Shown: positions 5,876 through 12,671 of the stretch, piece by piece
Layout: the number at the start of each line of letters is the position of its first letter
Position numbering within the stretch: the first letter of the stretch is position 1
Notes under the pieces: model-generated
Seen by the model: the letters and a program-made list of their open reading frames with translations, nothing else
What the model was told of the DNA's origin: nothing
The model's database searches: none
Source: DASZFV01 sp035546175
GTDB lineage: Bacteria > Myxococcota_A > Polyangia > Fen-1088
Direction of reading: 5' to 3'
Assembly (NCBI GenBank): GCA_035546175.1
Contig: DASZWW010000499.1
Location: forward strand, 1-17,501
Length of the DNA stretch: 17,501 nucleotides
Made by a program: the position numbers and the translations under genes

Positions 5876-7878
5876 TGCGCGCCCCGCGCACGCCGGCGCT
5901 GCTCGCCCCGACGTTCGTCGGGCTGGCGCTCGCGGCCGCGGGGGGCGACGCGCGCGCCGAGGCGCCGTCGGCCGCGGCCCCGCGCGCGGCCGGCGTCGAG
6001 GTGACGCTCACGCCCGAGCGGCCGTTCCTCGTCCTCGGGGCCGACGTGGACGCGACGATCGACGTCGAGGTGGGCGGGCCCGGCGCGGAGGCGCTCACGC
6101 CGACGCGGACCTTCGCGACCGTCGGCACGCTCGAGGCGCCCCGGCCCACCGGCGTCCCGGGCCACTTCACGGCCCGCTACGTCGCGCCCACCGACCGGTT
6201 CCCCGAGGTCGCGCTGCTCGTCGTCGAGGTCGGCAACGGCACGCAGCGGCTCCGCGGCGTGGCGCGCTTGCCGCTGCACGGCGCGACGGAGATGCCGCTG
6301 CGCACGAGCCCATCGGCGCAGGTCACGCTGCGGGTGGGCGACCGGTGGTTCGGGCCCGTGGGGGCGGACAAGCAGGGGCACGTCAAGATCCCCATCGAGG
6401 TGCCGCCGGGGCTGCGCGTGGGCCTGGCCCGCGCCGTCGACCACAACGGCAACGTCAAGGAGACGGAGGTCGATCTCCAGCCGGCGCCCTTCAAGCGGGT
6501 GCTGATCTGCGCGCCGCCGCTGCTCGAGGTGGGCAGCTTCGTCGAGGTCGTCGTGCTCGCGCTCGATCCCTTCGGCGAGCCGGCGGAGCCGGGCCGGCTG
6601 TCGCTCCGCGCGGCGGACGGCCTCGTGCACCTCGAGGGCGCGAGCGGCCCGGGCGAGGCGCACTTCCTCGTCGAGGTCCCGCGCCGCGTGGGCGCGGGCG
6701 TCCTCGCGCTCACGGCCGCGGCGTCCGGGACGCCGCTCGGCCGCGCCGAGCTCGCCGTGCCGCTCGTCGCGGGCCCGCCGCGCTCGCTGACGTTGTCGCC
6801 CAGCGCGCGGCGGCTCGTGATCGGCGGCGGCGCGCAGGCGCGCATCGTCGTCTCGGCGCACGATCAGTTCGGGAACCCGACGTCGGCCGAGCGCGCCACG
6901 GCCACCGTCGACGGCGAGGCGGAGCCGCTGCGCTTCACGGCGGGCGGCCTCGGCATCCTCATCGTGCCGCCGCCTCCGTACTACGACGGCAAGGATCGCG
7001 TCACGGTGGTCGTGAAGCTCGACGCCGCGGAGGCGCGCCTCGACGTCCTCCTCACGGGCGGCTCGCCGACCGCGCTGTCGCTCACGGTGCGAGACCCGCG
7101 CCTCGTCGCCGACGGCCGCCGCGCGACCGAGCTGCGCGCGCGCGCCTTCGACCGCAACGGCACGCCGACGGTCGTGCCGGGCCTCTCGTGGGACACGCCG
7201 GGCGGCCGCCTCGACAACGTGCGCATGCCGCGAGAGGGCGAGTACATCGCCGACTTCGTCCCCGAGCGCGCGCACGAGAAGCACAGCGAGCTCGTCGCCG
7301 TGACGGCGGGTCCGGCGCTGCGCGCCGCCGCGAGCGTCGAGGTGGCGCCACCGCCCACCCACGTGCTCGTGGGCGGGCGCTTCGGCGTCTACACGAACCT
7401 CGGGCCCGTGACGGGCCCGGCCGCGTTCCTCGAGGTCCTCGTGCCCGTGCTGCGCCAGACGGGGCGCTTCGTGGCCGGCCTCACGGCGGGCTACCTGCGG
7501 GGCGACCTGCCCATCTCGGGACCGAACATGACGACGTCGCGCCTCGAGATCAACCAGGTGCCGATCCTCGCCCTCGGGCGCTACCGCCTCGGCTCGGGGT
7601 CTTCGCCCGAGCTCTCGGCGGGCGCGGGCGCCGGCGTGTCACTCGCCGGGACGCGGCTGACGCCCGACGTGACGGACTCGGCGATGGTGGTCGAGGCGTC
7701 GGCGTGGTCGATCGCGCTCGAGGCCGACGCCGAGGCGACGTTCCCCCTGGAGCCGGGCCGGCTCGTCGTGGGGGCGCGCTACCTCTGGGTGGATCTCGGG
7801 CGCACCTCGCACGGAGACCACGTGAGCGGCAACGTCGCTGGCCTCGTCGGCGACCTCGGGTACAGGATGAGCTGGTAG
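5875..7878 (+). CDS. Exported Ig-like repeat protein with predicted C-terminal outer-membrane beta-barrel
   Basis: This 667-residue protein starts with a Sec signal peptide (about 1-28, likely cut after ARA). The next 270 residues are beta-rich and match no family I can name; they probably form further Ig-like units. Two invasin-like (Big_1 type) Ig domains follow at about 304-390 and 399-490. The first has the typical AHDQFGNP motif and the second the parallel RAFDRNGTP. The last 172 residues (about 496-667) alternate polar and hydrophobic residues, are rich in Gly and Tyr, and end in an aromatic residue (YRMSW). These are hallmarks of a small outer-membrane barrel recognised by the BAM machinery. 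It may be a barrel-anchored surface or periplasmic Ig stalk, the reverse order of intimin. Within the operon it is the best candidate for the outer-membrane sensor or receptor. The beta-barrel call is by pattern only. Confidence 0.7.
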   Translation: MRAPRTPALLAPTFVGLALAAAGGDARAEAPSAAAPRAAGVEVTLTPERPFLVLGADVDATIDVEVGGPGAEALTPTRTFATVGTLEAPRPTGVPGHFTARYVAPTDRFPEVALLVVEVGNGTQRLRGVARLPLHGATEMPLRTSPSAQVTLRVGDRWFGPVGADKQGHVKIPIEVPPGLRVGLARAVDHNGNVKETEVDLQPAPFKRVLICAPPLLEVGSFVEVVVLALDPFGEPAEPGRLSLRAADGLVHLEGASGPGEAHFLVEVPRRVGAGVLALTAAASGTPLGRAELAVPLVAGPPRSLTLSPSARRLVIGGGAQARIVVSAHDQFGNPTSAERATATVDGEAEPLRFTAGGLGILIVPPPPYYDGKDRVTVVVKLDAAEARLDVLLTGGSPTALSLTVRDPRLVADGRRATELRARAFDRNGTPTVVPGLSWDTPGGRLDNVRMPREGEYIADFVPERAHEKHSELVAVTAGPALRAAASVEVAPPPTHVLVGGRFGVYTNLGPVTGPAAFLEVLVPVLRQTGRFVAGLTAGYLRGDLPISGPNMTTSRLEINQVPILALGRYRLGSGSSPELSAGAGAGVSLAGTRLTPDVTDSAMVVEASAWSIALEADAEATFPLEPGRLVVGARYLWVDLGRTSHGDHVSGNVAGLVGDLGYRMSW

Positions 7879-7881
7879 AGG
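7878..7881 (+). promoter_or_regulatory. Shine-Dalgarno GAGG for the N-formylglutamate amidohydrolase
   Basis: GAGG (within GAGGGAG, 7878-7884) overlaps the last base of the preceding stop codon and precedes the ATG at 7887 by 5 bases. It selects this start among the many in-frame codons upstream, which all lie inside the barrel gene. Confidence 0.5.
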
Positions 7882-7886
7882 GAGCC

Positions 7887-8738
7887 ATGACGGAGCAAGC
7901 GGGATCGGTCTTCGAGATCGTCGACGGGGCGTTCGCGCTGCGCACGCAGGCGGAGCCGACCACGCCCGTGGTCGTGAGCGTCCCCCACGCGGGCGTCGCG
8001 ACGCACGGCTTCGAGGCGACGATCTCGCCCGAGCTCGACGTGCGCTGCGACGCCGACCTCCACGTCGACAGGCTCTACCGCGCGGGCGAGCCGGACGGAC
8101 CCCCGGTGGTCATCGCCGCGCGCCTGTCGCGCTTCGTCTGCGACCTCAACCGCGATCCCGACGACGTCTCGCCGGGCGCCGTCCCCGAGCACCACGCGCC
8201 CCGCAACACCGACGGCCGCGGCTTCATCTGGGCCGTCACGACGGCGGGCGTGCCCGCCCTCGCCCGCCCGCTCACGCTCGACGACTGGCGCGCCCGCACG
8301 GCGCTGCACGCGACCTACCACGACGCGCTCGCCCGGGCGCTCGCCCGCGCGCGCGCCCGCTTCGGCTTCGCGATCCTCGTCGACGGCCACTCGATGCCCT
8401 CGCGCGGCCGCTCCGGCCACAAGGACCCGGGCCGCGCGCGCGCCGACGTCGTCCCGGGCGACCGCGAGGGGACGAGCTGCGCGCCCTCGCTGTCACGGCT
8501 CGTGGGCGACCACTTCGCCGCGCGCGGCTACAGCGTCGCCTTCAACGACCCCTACAAGGGCGGCTTCATCACCGCCCACCACGGCCGGCCGGCCGACCGC
8601 GTCCACGCCATCCAGATCGAGCTCCGCCGCGACCTCTACATGGACGAGGCCACCTACGCCGTCGCGGAGGCCGGCTTCGCCCGCCTGCAGACCACCCTCG
8701 CGGACCTCCTCACGACCCTCCGCGGCTTCCGCCCCTGA
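7887..8738 (+). CDS. N-formylglutamate amidohydrolase family protein
   Basis: The 283-residue protein matches the N-formylglutamate amidohydrolase (FGase, HutG-type) family along its whole length. It shows SVPHAG at 31-36, DLNRDP at 86-91, APRNTDGRG, DGHSMP at 166-171, NDPYKGG, and IQIELRRDLYMDE near the end, which are the zinc- and substrate-binding landmarks of the fold. The known reaction is hydrolysis of N-formyl-L-glutamate to glutamate and formate in five-step histidine degradation. Relatives of this family act on other N-acyl amino acids. No other hut gene is in the window; it follows the envelope signalling genes by only 8 bases, so it may be co-transcribed without a shared role. It is followed by a convergent gene. 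The family is certain; the exact substrate is not. Confidence 0.88.
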   Translation: MTEQAGSVFEIVDGAFALRTQAEPTTPVVVSVPHAGVATHGFEATISPELDVRCDADLHVDRLYRAGEPDGPPVVIAARLSRFVCDLNRDPDDVSPGAVPEHHAPRNTDGRGFIWAVTTAGVPALARPLTLDDWRARTALHATYHDALARALARARARFGFAILVDGHSMPSRGRSGHKDPGRARADVVPGDREGTSCAPSLSRLVGDHFAARGYSVAFNDPYKGGFITAHHGRPADRVHAIQIELRRDLYMDEATYAVAEAGFARLQTTLADLLTTLRGFRP

Positions 8739-8757
8739 TCGTCCCGCGGGGCGGACA

Positions 8758-8773
8758 GGGCCGGGCGCGGCCT
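8758..8773. terminator. Possible shared hairpin between convergent genes
   Basis: GGGCCG, a GGCG loop and CGGCCT can form a 6-pair GC-rich stem (the last pair a G-T wobble) in the 33-base gap between two convergent genes; its right arm touches the asd stop codon. There is no T tract on either side, so it is not a classical intrinsic terminator. In such GC-rich DNA a stem of this size can arise by chance. Confidence 0.22.
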
Positions 8774-9860
8774 AGACGATGTACCCCTTCTTGGTCAGGT
8801 ACTCCGCCACCAGGATCGCTCCCCGCGCCGCGCCCATCCGCGTGTTGTGGGAGACGAGCAGGTACTTGACGCCGTTGCCGAGGGCCGGGTCCTCGCGGAG
8901 GCGCCCCACGACGGTCGACATGCCGCCCTCGGCGTCGCGGTCGAGGCGCACCTGCGGGCGGAACGGATCGTCCGTCACGCTGATGAGGTGCTTGGGCGCC
9001 GAGTGGAGCTTGAGCGCCGCGAGGTCGGAGCCGAGCTCGCGCCACGCCGCCTTGACCTCGTCGAGGCCGGCCTTCTTGCGCAGCTCGACGAACACCGACT
9101 CCGTGTGCCCCTCGAGGACGTTCACGCGCGTGCAGGTGCACGACACGGTCATCGACGCCGGCGTGATGCCGCCGCCCGCGGCGTCCACCTTGCCGAGGAT
9201 CTTGAGCGTCTCCTTCTCGACCTTCTCCTCCTCCTTGGGGATGTAGGGGATGATGTTGTCGAGGATGTCCATGGCGCCCACGCCCGGCGAGCGGCCCGCG
9301 CCCGAGAGCGCCTGCATCGAGGTCATGATGACGCGCGAGACGCCGAACGCGACGTCGAGCGGCCGCAGCGTCATGGCCAGGCCGACCGTCGTGCAGTTCG
9401 GCCCGGGGGAGACGAAGCCCTTCCAGCCGCGCCTCTTGCGCTGCACGTCGATGAGCGCCGCGTGGTCCCAGTTCACGCCCGGCAGGAAGACGGGGACGTC
9501 CGGCTCGTAGCGGAAGGCGCTCGCCGTCGAGATGACCGGGACCTTCTCGGCGCAGCGGGGCTCGAGCTCGCGCGCGACGTCGGCCTCGACGGCCGAGAAC
9601 ACGAGCCGCACGCCGTCCGTCGTCATCTTCGCCGAGTCCTCGACGACCAGCGAGGCGTGCTCGTCGGAGAGCGGCTCGCCGCAGAACCACTTCGACGCGC
9701 CCTTGTCGTCCTTGACCGCGTCCGCGTACTTCTTGCCCGCCGAGCGCGGCGACGCCGCGAGCTTGCGGACCTCGAGCTCCGGGTGACCCGCGAGCGAGGC
9801 GAGGAACTGCTGACCAGCGAGGCCGGTGGCCCCAACGACGGCGACAGGGATGCGTGACAT
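8772..9860 (-). CDS. asd: Aspartate-semialdehyde dehydrogenase
   Basis: The 362-residue enzyme reduces L-aspartyl-4-phosphate to the semialdehyde with NADPH. This is the branch step to lysine, diaminopimelate, threonine and methionine. The N-terminal Rossmann loop GATGLAG is at 10-16. The nucleophile is Cys156 in SPGPNCTTVG, followed by SMQALSGAGRSPGV and a substrate-binding stretch RVNVLEGHTESVFVEL. The length and the PNCTT active site fit the archaeal/fungal-like branch better than the E. coli-type enzyme (FVGGNCTVS). Malonyl-CoA reductase is a close homologue but belongs to autotrophic archaea and is unlikely here. The ATG at 9860 is preceded by GGAGG at 9872-9876, 11 bases away. The gene stands 122 bases after the lipoprotein gene on the same strand, so it may have its own promoter. 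No other lysine or threonine pathway genes are adjacent. Confidence 0.94.
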   Translation of the reverse strand: MSRIPVAVVGATGLAGQQFLASLAGHPELEVRKLAASPRSAGKKYADAVKDDKGASKWFCGEPLSDEHASLVVEDSAKMTTDGVRLVFSAVEADVARELEPRCAEKVPVISTASAFRYEPDVPVFLPGVNWDHAALIDVQRKRRGWKGFVSPGPNCTTVGLAMTLRPLDVAFGVSRVIMTSMQALSGAGRSPGVGAMDILDNIIPYIPKEEEKVEKETLKILGKVDAAGGGITPASMTVSCTCTRVNVLEGHTESVFVELRKKAGLDEVKAAWRELGSDLAALKLHSAPKHLISVTDDPFRPQVRLDRDAEGGMSTVVGRLREDPALGNGVKYLLVSHNTRMGAARGAILVAEYLTKKGYIV

Positions 9861-9871
9861 GCTTCGGTGAA

Positions 9872-9876
9872 CCTCC
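9872..9876 (-). promoter_or_regulatory. Shine-Dalgarno GGAGG for asd
   Basis: GGAGG on the minus strand lies 11 bases upstream of the asd ATG, a little longer than ideal. No better-spaced start codon is visible, so it supports the start at 9860. Confidence 0.5.
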
Positions 9877-9898
9877 AGGGGGCGAAACCTTACCAGAA

Positions 9899-9913
9899 AC
9901 GCGCGCCGCGCGT
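9899..9913 (-). terminator. Weak intrinsic-terminator-like hairpin upstream of asd
   Basis: Read on the minus strand, ACGCGC, a GGC loop and GCGCGT form a perfect 6-pair stem followed by TTCTGG, giving a short T-rich tail TTTCT. It lies after the propeller lipoprotein gene and before asd and could end transcription of the upstream operon. The T tract is short and the stem is alternating GC, so confidence is low. Confidence 0.28.
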
Positions 9914-9939
9914 CCTCCCCGGCCTCGCCTGGCCTTGGC

Positions 9940-9957
9940 GCGCTCGCCGCGCTCGCC
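9940..9957. repeat. 9-bp tandem duplication in the asd upstream gap
   Basis: GCGCTCGCC occurs twice head to tail (9940-9948 and 9949-9957) within the 122-base gap between the lipoprotein gene and asd. It could be part of a regulator site or just low-complexity GC drift. The rest of the gap shows no recognisable promoter hexamers, small ORF or riboswitch-like structure. Confidence 0.4.
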
Positions 9958-9982
9958 CTGACGCGTCCGCGCCGGAGTGAGC

Positions 9983-11143
9983 CTAGGGCGCCAGGCTCCA
10001 GATCGCGCAGTCCGCCGTGGCCCAGAAGACGCGCGCGCCGTCGGAGGCGATCGACTGAGGGCGGCGCTGGCCGCGCGCGAGGACGACGTTGGGGACGTCA
10101 GGGTCGGAGGTCGCCTTCTCGATCAGGCTCGTCCCCGCGGGGAGCGTGCCGGGCGCGGGAGCGCCGAGCGCGTGATCGTCGGCGACGAAGAACACGCTCG
10201 AGCCGCCCAGGCAAGCGGCGTCGATGAACGACGCGTCCGCCGGGGTCGCCGCCACGTCCGGACCGCCGGCGAGATCGGCGTGCTTGATCCTGTCGCCGTC
10301 CACCCAGTAGAGCACGGTCCCGTCGACGAGGATGGTGTCGGAGAGCAGGGACCCGTTGTCGCTCGGGAGGCGGGTGCAGGAGCCGGTCCAGGAGCCGGAC
10401 GTCGGATCGAGCTGCCCGCAGAGGGCGGGCCCCGCCGTGAGATCGACGAGCGCGACGAAGCCGTCGACGTCGTCGAGGGCGACCAACGTCGTGCCGGAGA
10501 TCGCGAGCCCGCGCGCGGTGCTGCCGTCGACGAACGTCGCGACGTTGCTCGGCGTGCCGCCGCCCGCGGACACCTGCTCGATCGCGGCGCCGGTGCTGAA
10601 GTAGACGGTCGCTCCGTCGTCGGTCACGACCGCGCCGTAAAGACCGCCCGCCACGCTGGCGATCGTCGTGGGGCCCCCGCCCGGCGCCGCCGCGCGCATC
10701 GACGTCCCGAGGGTCGGGTGGGTCGGGTTCCCCACGGGCGGCGACCCCGGCACGCCCGACACCCAGAAGACCCGTCCGCCTCTCACGGAGAGCCACGTCG
10801 GGTGGTCCTCGCCGACCGCGACGGCGGAGGGCGCTCCCCCCGCGGTCGGGGCGCGCATCACGGCGCCGCCGGCCTCGTCGGTCCAGTAGAGGAAGCCTCC
10901 GTCGACGACCAGGTGAACGGCCGTGCAGCTCGTCGCGGGCGCCGGCTGGAAGAGCGCGGGCGATCCGGCGTCGGGGGCCGCCTCGGGCGACGAGGCGCCG
11001 TCGGAGGCCGCGGTGCCGTCGGCGGCGGCGTCGGAGACCGCGGCGTCGGCGTCGCCGGCCGCCGCGTCCGGCTCGCGGGGCGAAGGCGGCGGGCCCTCGC
11101 AGGCGGCGAGCAGCGCGGGGAGGACGAGGACGATCGGCTTCAT
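9983..11143 (-). CDS. Lipoprotein with propeller-like repeats
   Basis: The 386-residue product has a very short lipoprotein signal (hydrophobic run, then Leu-Ala-Ala-Cys, Cys15) and a 45-residue linker rich in Ala, Asp, Ser and Pro, common in myxobacterial lipoproteins. The folded part (about 70-386) has repeated units of the form V-x-G-x-x-L/V-Y/F-W followed by a polar turn and A-P-x-G-G: LYWTDEAGG, VFWVSG, VYFSTGA, LYWVDGD, VFFVADD and VFWATAD. About six such units point to a beta-propeller, similar to DUF5050 or low-density-lipoprotein-receptor YWTD-like blades. It would be an envelope protein, possibly for binding; no enzymatic residues were recognised. It starts 47 bases after rlmB, with only a weak GGTGA before the ATG. 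Its role is unknown. Confidence 0.75.
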   Translation of the reverse strand: MKPIVLVLPALLAACEGPPPSPREPDAAAGDADAAVSDAAADGTAASDGASSPEAAPDAGSPALFQPAPATSCTAVHLVVDGGFLYWTDEAGGAVMRAPTAGGAPSAVAVGEDHPTWLSVRGGRVFWVSGVPGSPPVGNPTHPTLGTSMRAAAPGGGPTTIASVAGGLYGAVVTDDGATVYFSTGAAIEQVSAGGGTPSNVATFVDGSTARGLAISGTTLVALDDVDGFVALVDLTAGPALCGQLDPTSGSWTGSCTRLPSDNGSLLSDTILVDGTVLYWVDGDRIKHADLAGGPDVAATPADASFIDAACLGGSSVFFVADDHALGAPAPGTLPAGTSLIEKATSDPDVPNVVLARGQRRPQSIASDGARVFWATADCAIWSLAP

Positions 11144-11161
11144 GCGATCACCATCGCACGC

Positions 11162-11175
11162 CGACGGACCCGTCG
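11162..11175. repeat. Palindrome CGACGG-AC-CCGTCG upstream of the lipoprotein gene
   Basis: A perfect 6-bp inverted repeat with a 2-base centre sits in the 47-base gap between rlmB and the propeller lipoprotein gene. It could be an operator or a small hairpin. No T tract follows on either strand, so it is not called a terminator. Confidence 0.3.
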
Positions 11176-11190
11176 ACGAGGCGCGATCGT

Positions 11191-11928
11191 TTAGCCCGCG
11201 CGCTGGCGCGCGGCTTCGTAGAGCGCGATGGCGGCGGCCACCGAGGCGTTGAGCGAGGAGACGGCGCCGCGCTGCGGGATGTGGAAGAGGGCGTCGCAGC
11301 GGCGCGCGACGGCCTCGCGCATGCCCTTGCCCTCGGCGCCCACCACGAGGCCGGTGGGGCCCGTGAGGTCGGCGGCGGCGAGGGGCTCGCCCTGCGCCGC
11401 GCCCGCGCCCAGGACGCGCACGCCCTTCTCGCGCAGCTTGTCGACGGCCCGCAGGAGGTTCAGCACCTTGGCGATGCGCACGCGCTCGGTCGCGCCGGCG
11501 GAGGCCTTGACGGCGGCCGGCGTCACGGGCGCGGCGCGGTGCTCGGGGATGACGACGCCGTGCGCGCCCAGCACCTCGGCGCTGCGCACGATGGCCCCGA
11601 GGTTGTGCGGGTCGGTGATGCCGTCGAGGAGCACGACGAGCGGCGGCTCCCCGGCGCGCGCGGCCGCCGCGAGGATCTCGTCGAGCGTCGCGTAGGCGAA
11701 CTCGCCCGTGACGGCCACGACGCCCTGGTGCACCACGTTGCCCGCGAGCTCGGCCACCAGCTGGCGCGGCCGGAGCTCGACCGTGACGCCGCGCTCCTTC
11801 GCGGCCTGGACGGCCTTGTCGATCTCCGCCGAGCGGTAGCCGTCGGCGACGTAGACGACGTGGACGGCTCGTGGCCGCGCGCGGACCAGCTCCTCGACCG
11901 GCCTGACGCCGAAGACGATGCGGCTCAC
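11191..11928 (-). CDS. rlmB: 23S rRNA (guanosine-2'-O-)-methyltransferase RlmB / TrmH (SpoU) family
   Basis: Starting from GTG at 11928, the 245-residue protein has the N-terminal SpoU substrate-binding domain (about 4-78, opening RIVFGVRPVEE) and the knotted SpoU methyltransferase domain (about 92-245). The three family motifs are present: motif 1 DPHNLGAIVRSAE, motif 2 LVVGAEGKGM and motif 3 IPQRGAVSSLNASVA. In E. coli the enzyme methylates G2251 in the peptidyl-transferase P loop of 23S rRNA using S-adenosylmethionine. The GTG start overlaps the pyrF stop as GTGA, showing translational coupling and defining the start; the open frame continues upstream but only as an overlap with pyrF. Other SpoU paralogues such as TrmH-like enzymes are possible, but the two-domain layout and length favour RlmB. 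Confidence 0.9.
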   Translation of the reverse strand: MSRIVFGVRPVEELVRARPRAVHVVYVADGYRSAEIDKAVQAAKERGVTVELRPRQLVAELAGNVVHQGVVAVTGEFAYATLDEILAAAARAGEPPLVVLLDGITDPHNLGAIVRSAEVLGAHGVVIPEHRAAPVTPAAVKASAGATERVRIAKVLNLLRAVDKLREKGVRVLGAGAAQGEPLAAADLTGPTGLVVGAEGKGMREAVARRCDALFHIPQRGAVSSLNASVAAAIALYEAARQRAG

Positions 11929-12650
11929 GTGAGCGCCGCGGTGACCTCGGCGACGACGGCCTCGAACGCCTTGGCGGGGTCGGGCGCGTCGCGCAGCGGG
12001 CGGCCCACGACGAGGTAGTCGGCGCCGTCGCGGATGGCGCCGCCGGGCGTGGCGACGCGCTTCTGATCGCCCGCGGCCGAGCCCGCGCCCGTCGCGGGGC
12101 GGATGCCCGGCACGACGATGAAGAGGCCCGGGGCGGCGCCGCGCGCCGCCTCGATCTCGTGCGACGAGCAGACGAGGCCCGCGATGCCCGCCTTGGCGGC
12201 GATCCGCGCGCGCGCCCGCACCATCTCGGGGATCGTCGCCTCGATGCCCTCGGCGCGCAGGTCGTCCGGCACGAGGCTCGTCAGCACGGTCACGCCCAGG
12301 ATCTTCACGCGCCCCTCGGCGGCCTGGGCCGCGCGCGAGAGCATCTCGTACCCGCCCGAGGTGTGCACCGTGAGCAGCTCGGCCTCGATGCGGCGCGCGG
12401 ACTGGACGGCCCGCGCCACGGTCTCGGGGATGTCGTGCAGCTTGAGGTCGAGGAAGATGCGCCCTCCCCGCTCGCGCACGGCCTCGACGGCCCGCTCGCC
12501 CTCGGCGACGAACAGCTCGAGCCCGACCTTGTAGAAGGACGGCCGCCCGTCGAGGCGGTCGAGCAGCGCGGAGAGGGCGGCGAGATCCGGCACGTCGCAG
12601 GCGACGATCACCCGATCGCGCGGCGCGATGTCGTGGGCGGGCTTGTGCAT
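11925..12650 (-). CDS. pyrF: Orotidine 5'-phosphate decarboxylase
   Basis: This 241-residue TIM-barrel enzyme performs the last step of UMP synthesis, OMP to UMP plus CO2. The N-terminal strand has VIVACDVPD, then FYKVGLELF, and the catalytic Lys/Asp network in FLDLKLHDIPET. Further along are VTVLTS, the phosphate-binding VVPGIRPATGAGS and DYLVVGRPLRDA near the C-terminus. This is the short bacterial (group I) form with all key residues. The ATG at 12650 has a good AAGGAG at 12656-12661, 5 bases away. It starts 21 bases after proS and overlaps rlmB by 4 bases, so proS-pyrF-rlmB is probably one transcript. The grouping mixes translation, pyrimidine synthesis and rRNA modification, a growth-related set. 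Confidence 0.96.
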   Translation of the reverse strand: MHKPAHDIAPRDRVIVACDVPDLAALSALLDRLDGRPSFYKVGLELFVAEGERAVEAVRERGGRIFLDLKLHDIPETVARAVQSARRIEAELLTVHTSGGYEMLSRAAQAAEGRVKILGVTVLTSLVPDDLRAEGIEATIPEMVRARARIAAKAGIAGLVCSSHEIEAARGAAPGLFIVVPGIRPATGAGSAAGDQKRVATPGGAIRDGADYLVVGRPLRDAPDPAKAFEAVVAEVTAALT

Positions 12651-12655
12651 GGGCG

Positions 12656-12661
12656 CTCCTT
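12656..12661 (-). promoter_or_regulatory. Shine-Dalgarno AAGGAG for pyrF
   Basis: AAGGAG on the minus strand lies in the 21-base proS-pyrF gap, 5 bases before the ATG at 12650. It settles the pyrF start and argues for translation from a shared proS-pyrF message. Confidence 0.6.
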
Positions 12662-12671
12662 CGTTCCTCTG

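Noticed and set aside
5446..7362. Long antisense open frame (638 codons) opposite the cytosolic kinase and Ig/barrel genes
   Set aside because: Arg/Ala/Glu-rich translation without motifs, spanning two well-supported sense genes; a GC-driven shadow.
9885..9897. Extended -10-like TGGTAAGGT upstream of asd
   Set aside because: Only three of six bases of the hexamer match and no -35 element is seen at the right distance, so no promoter is called.
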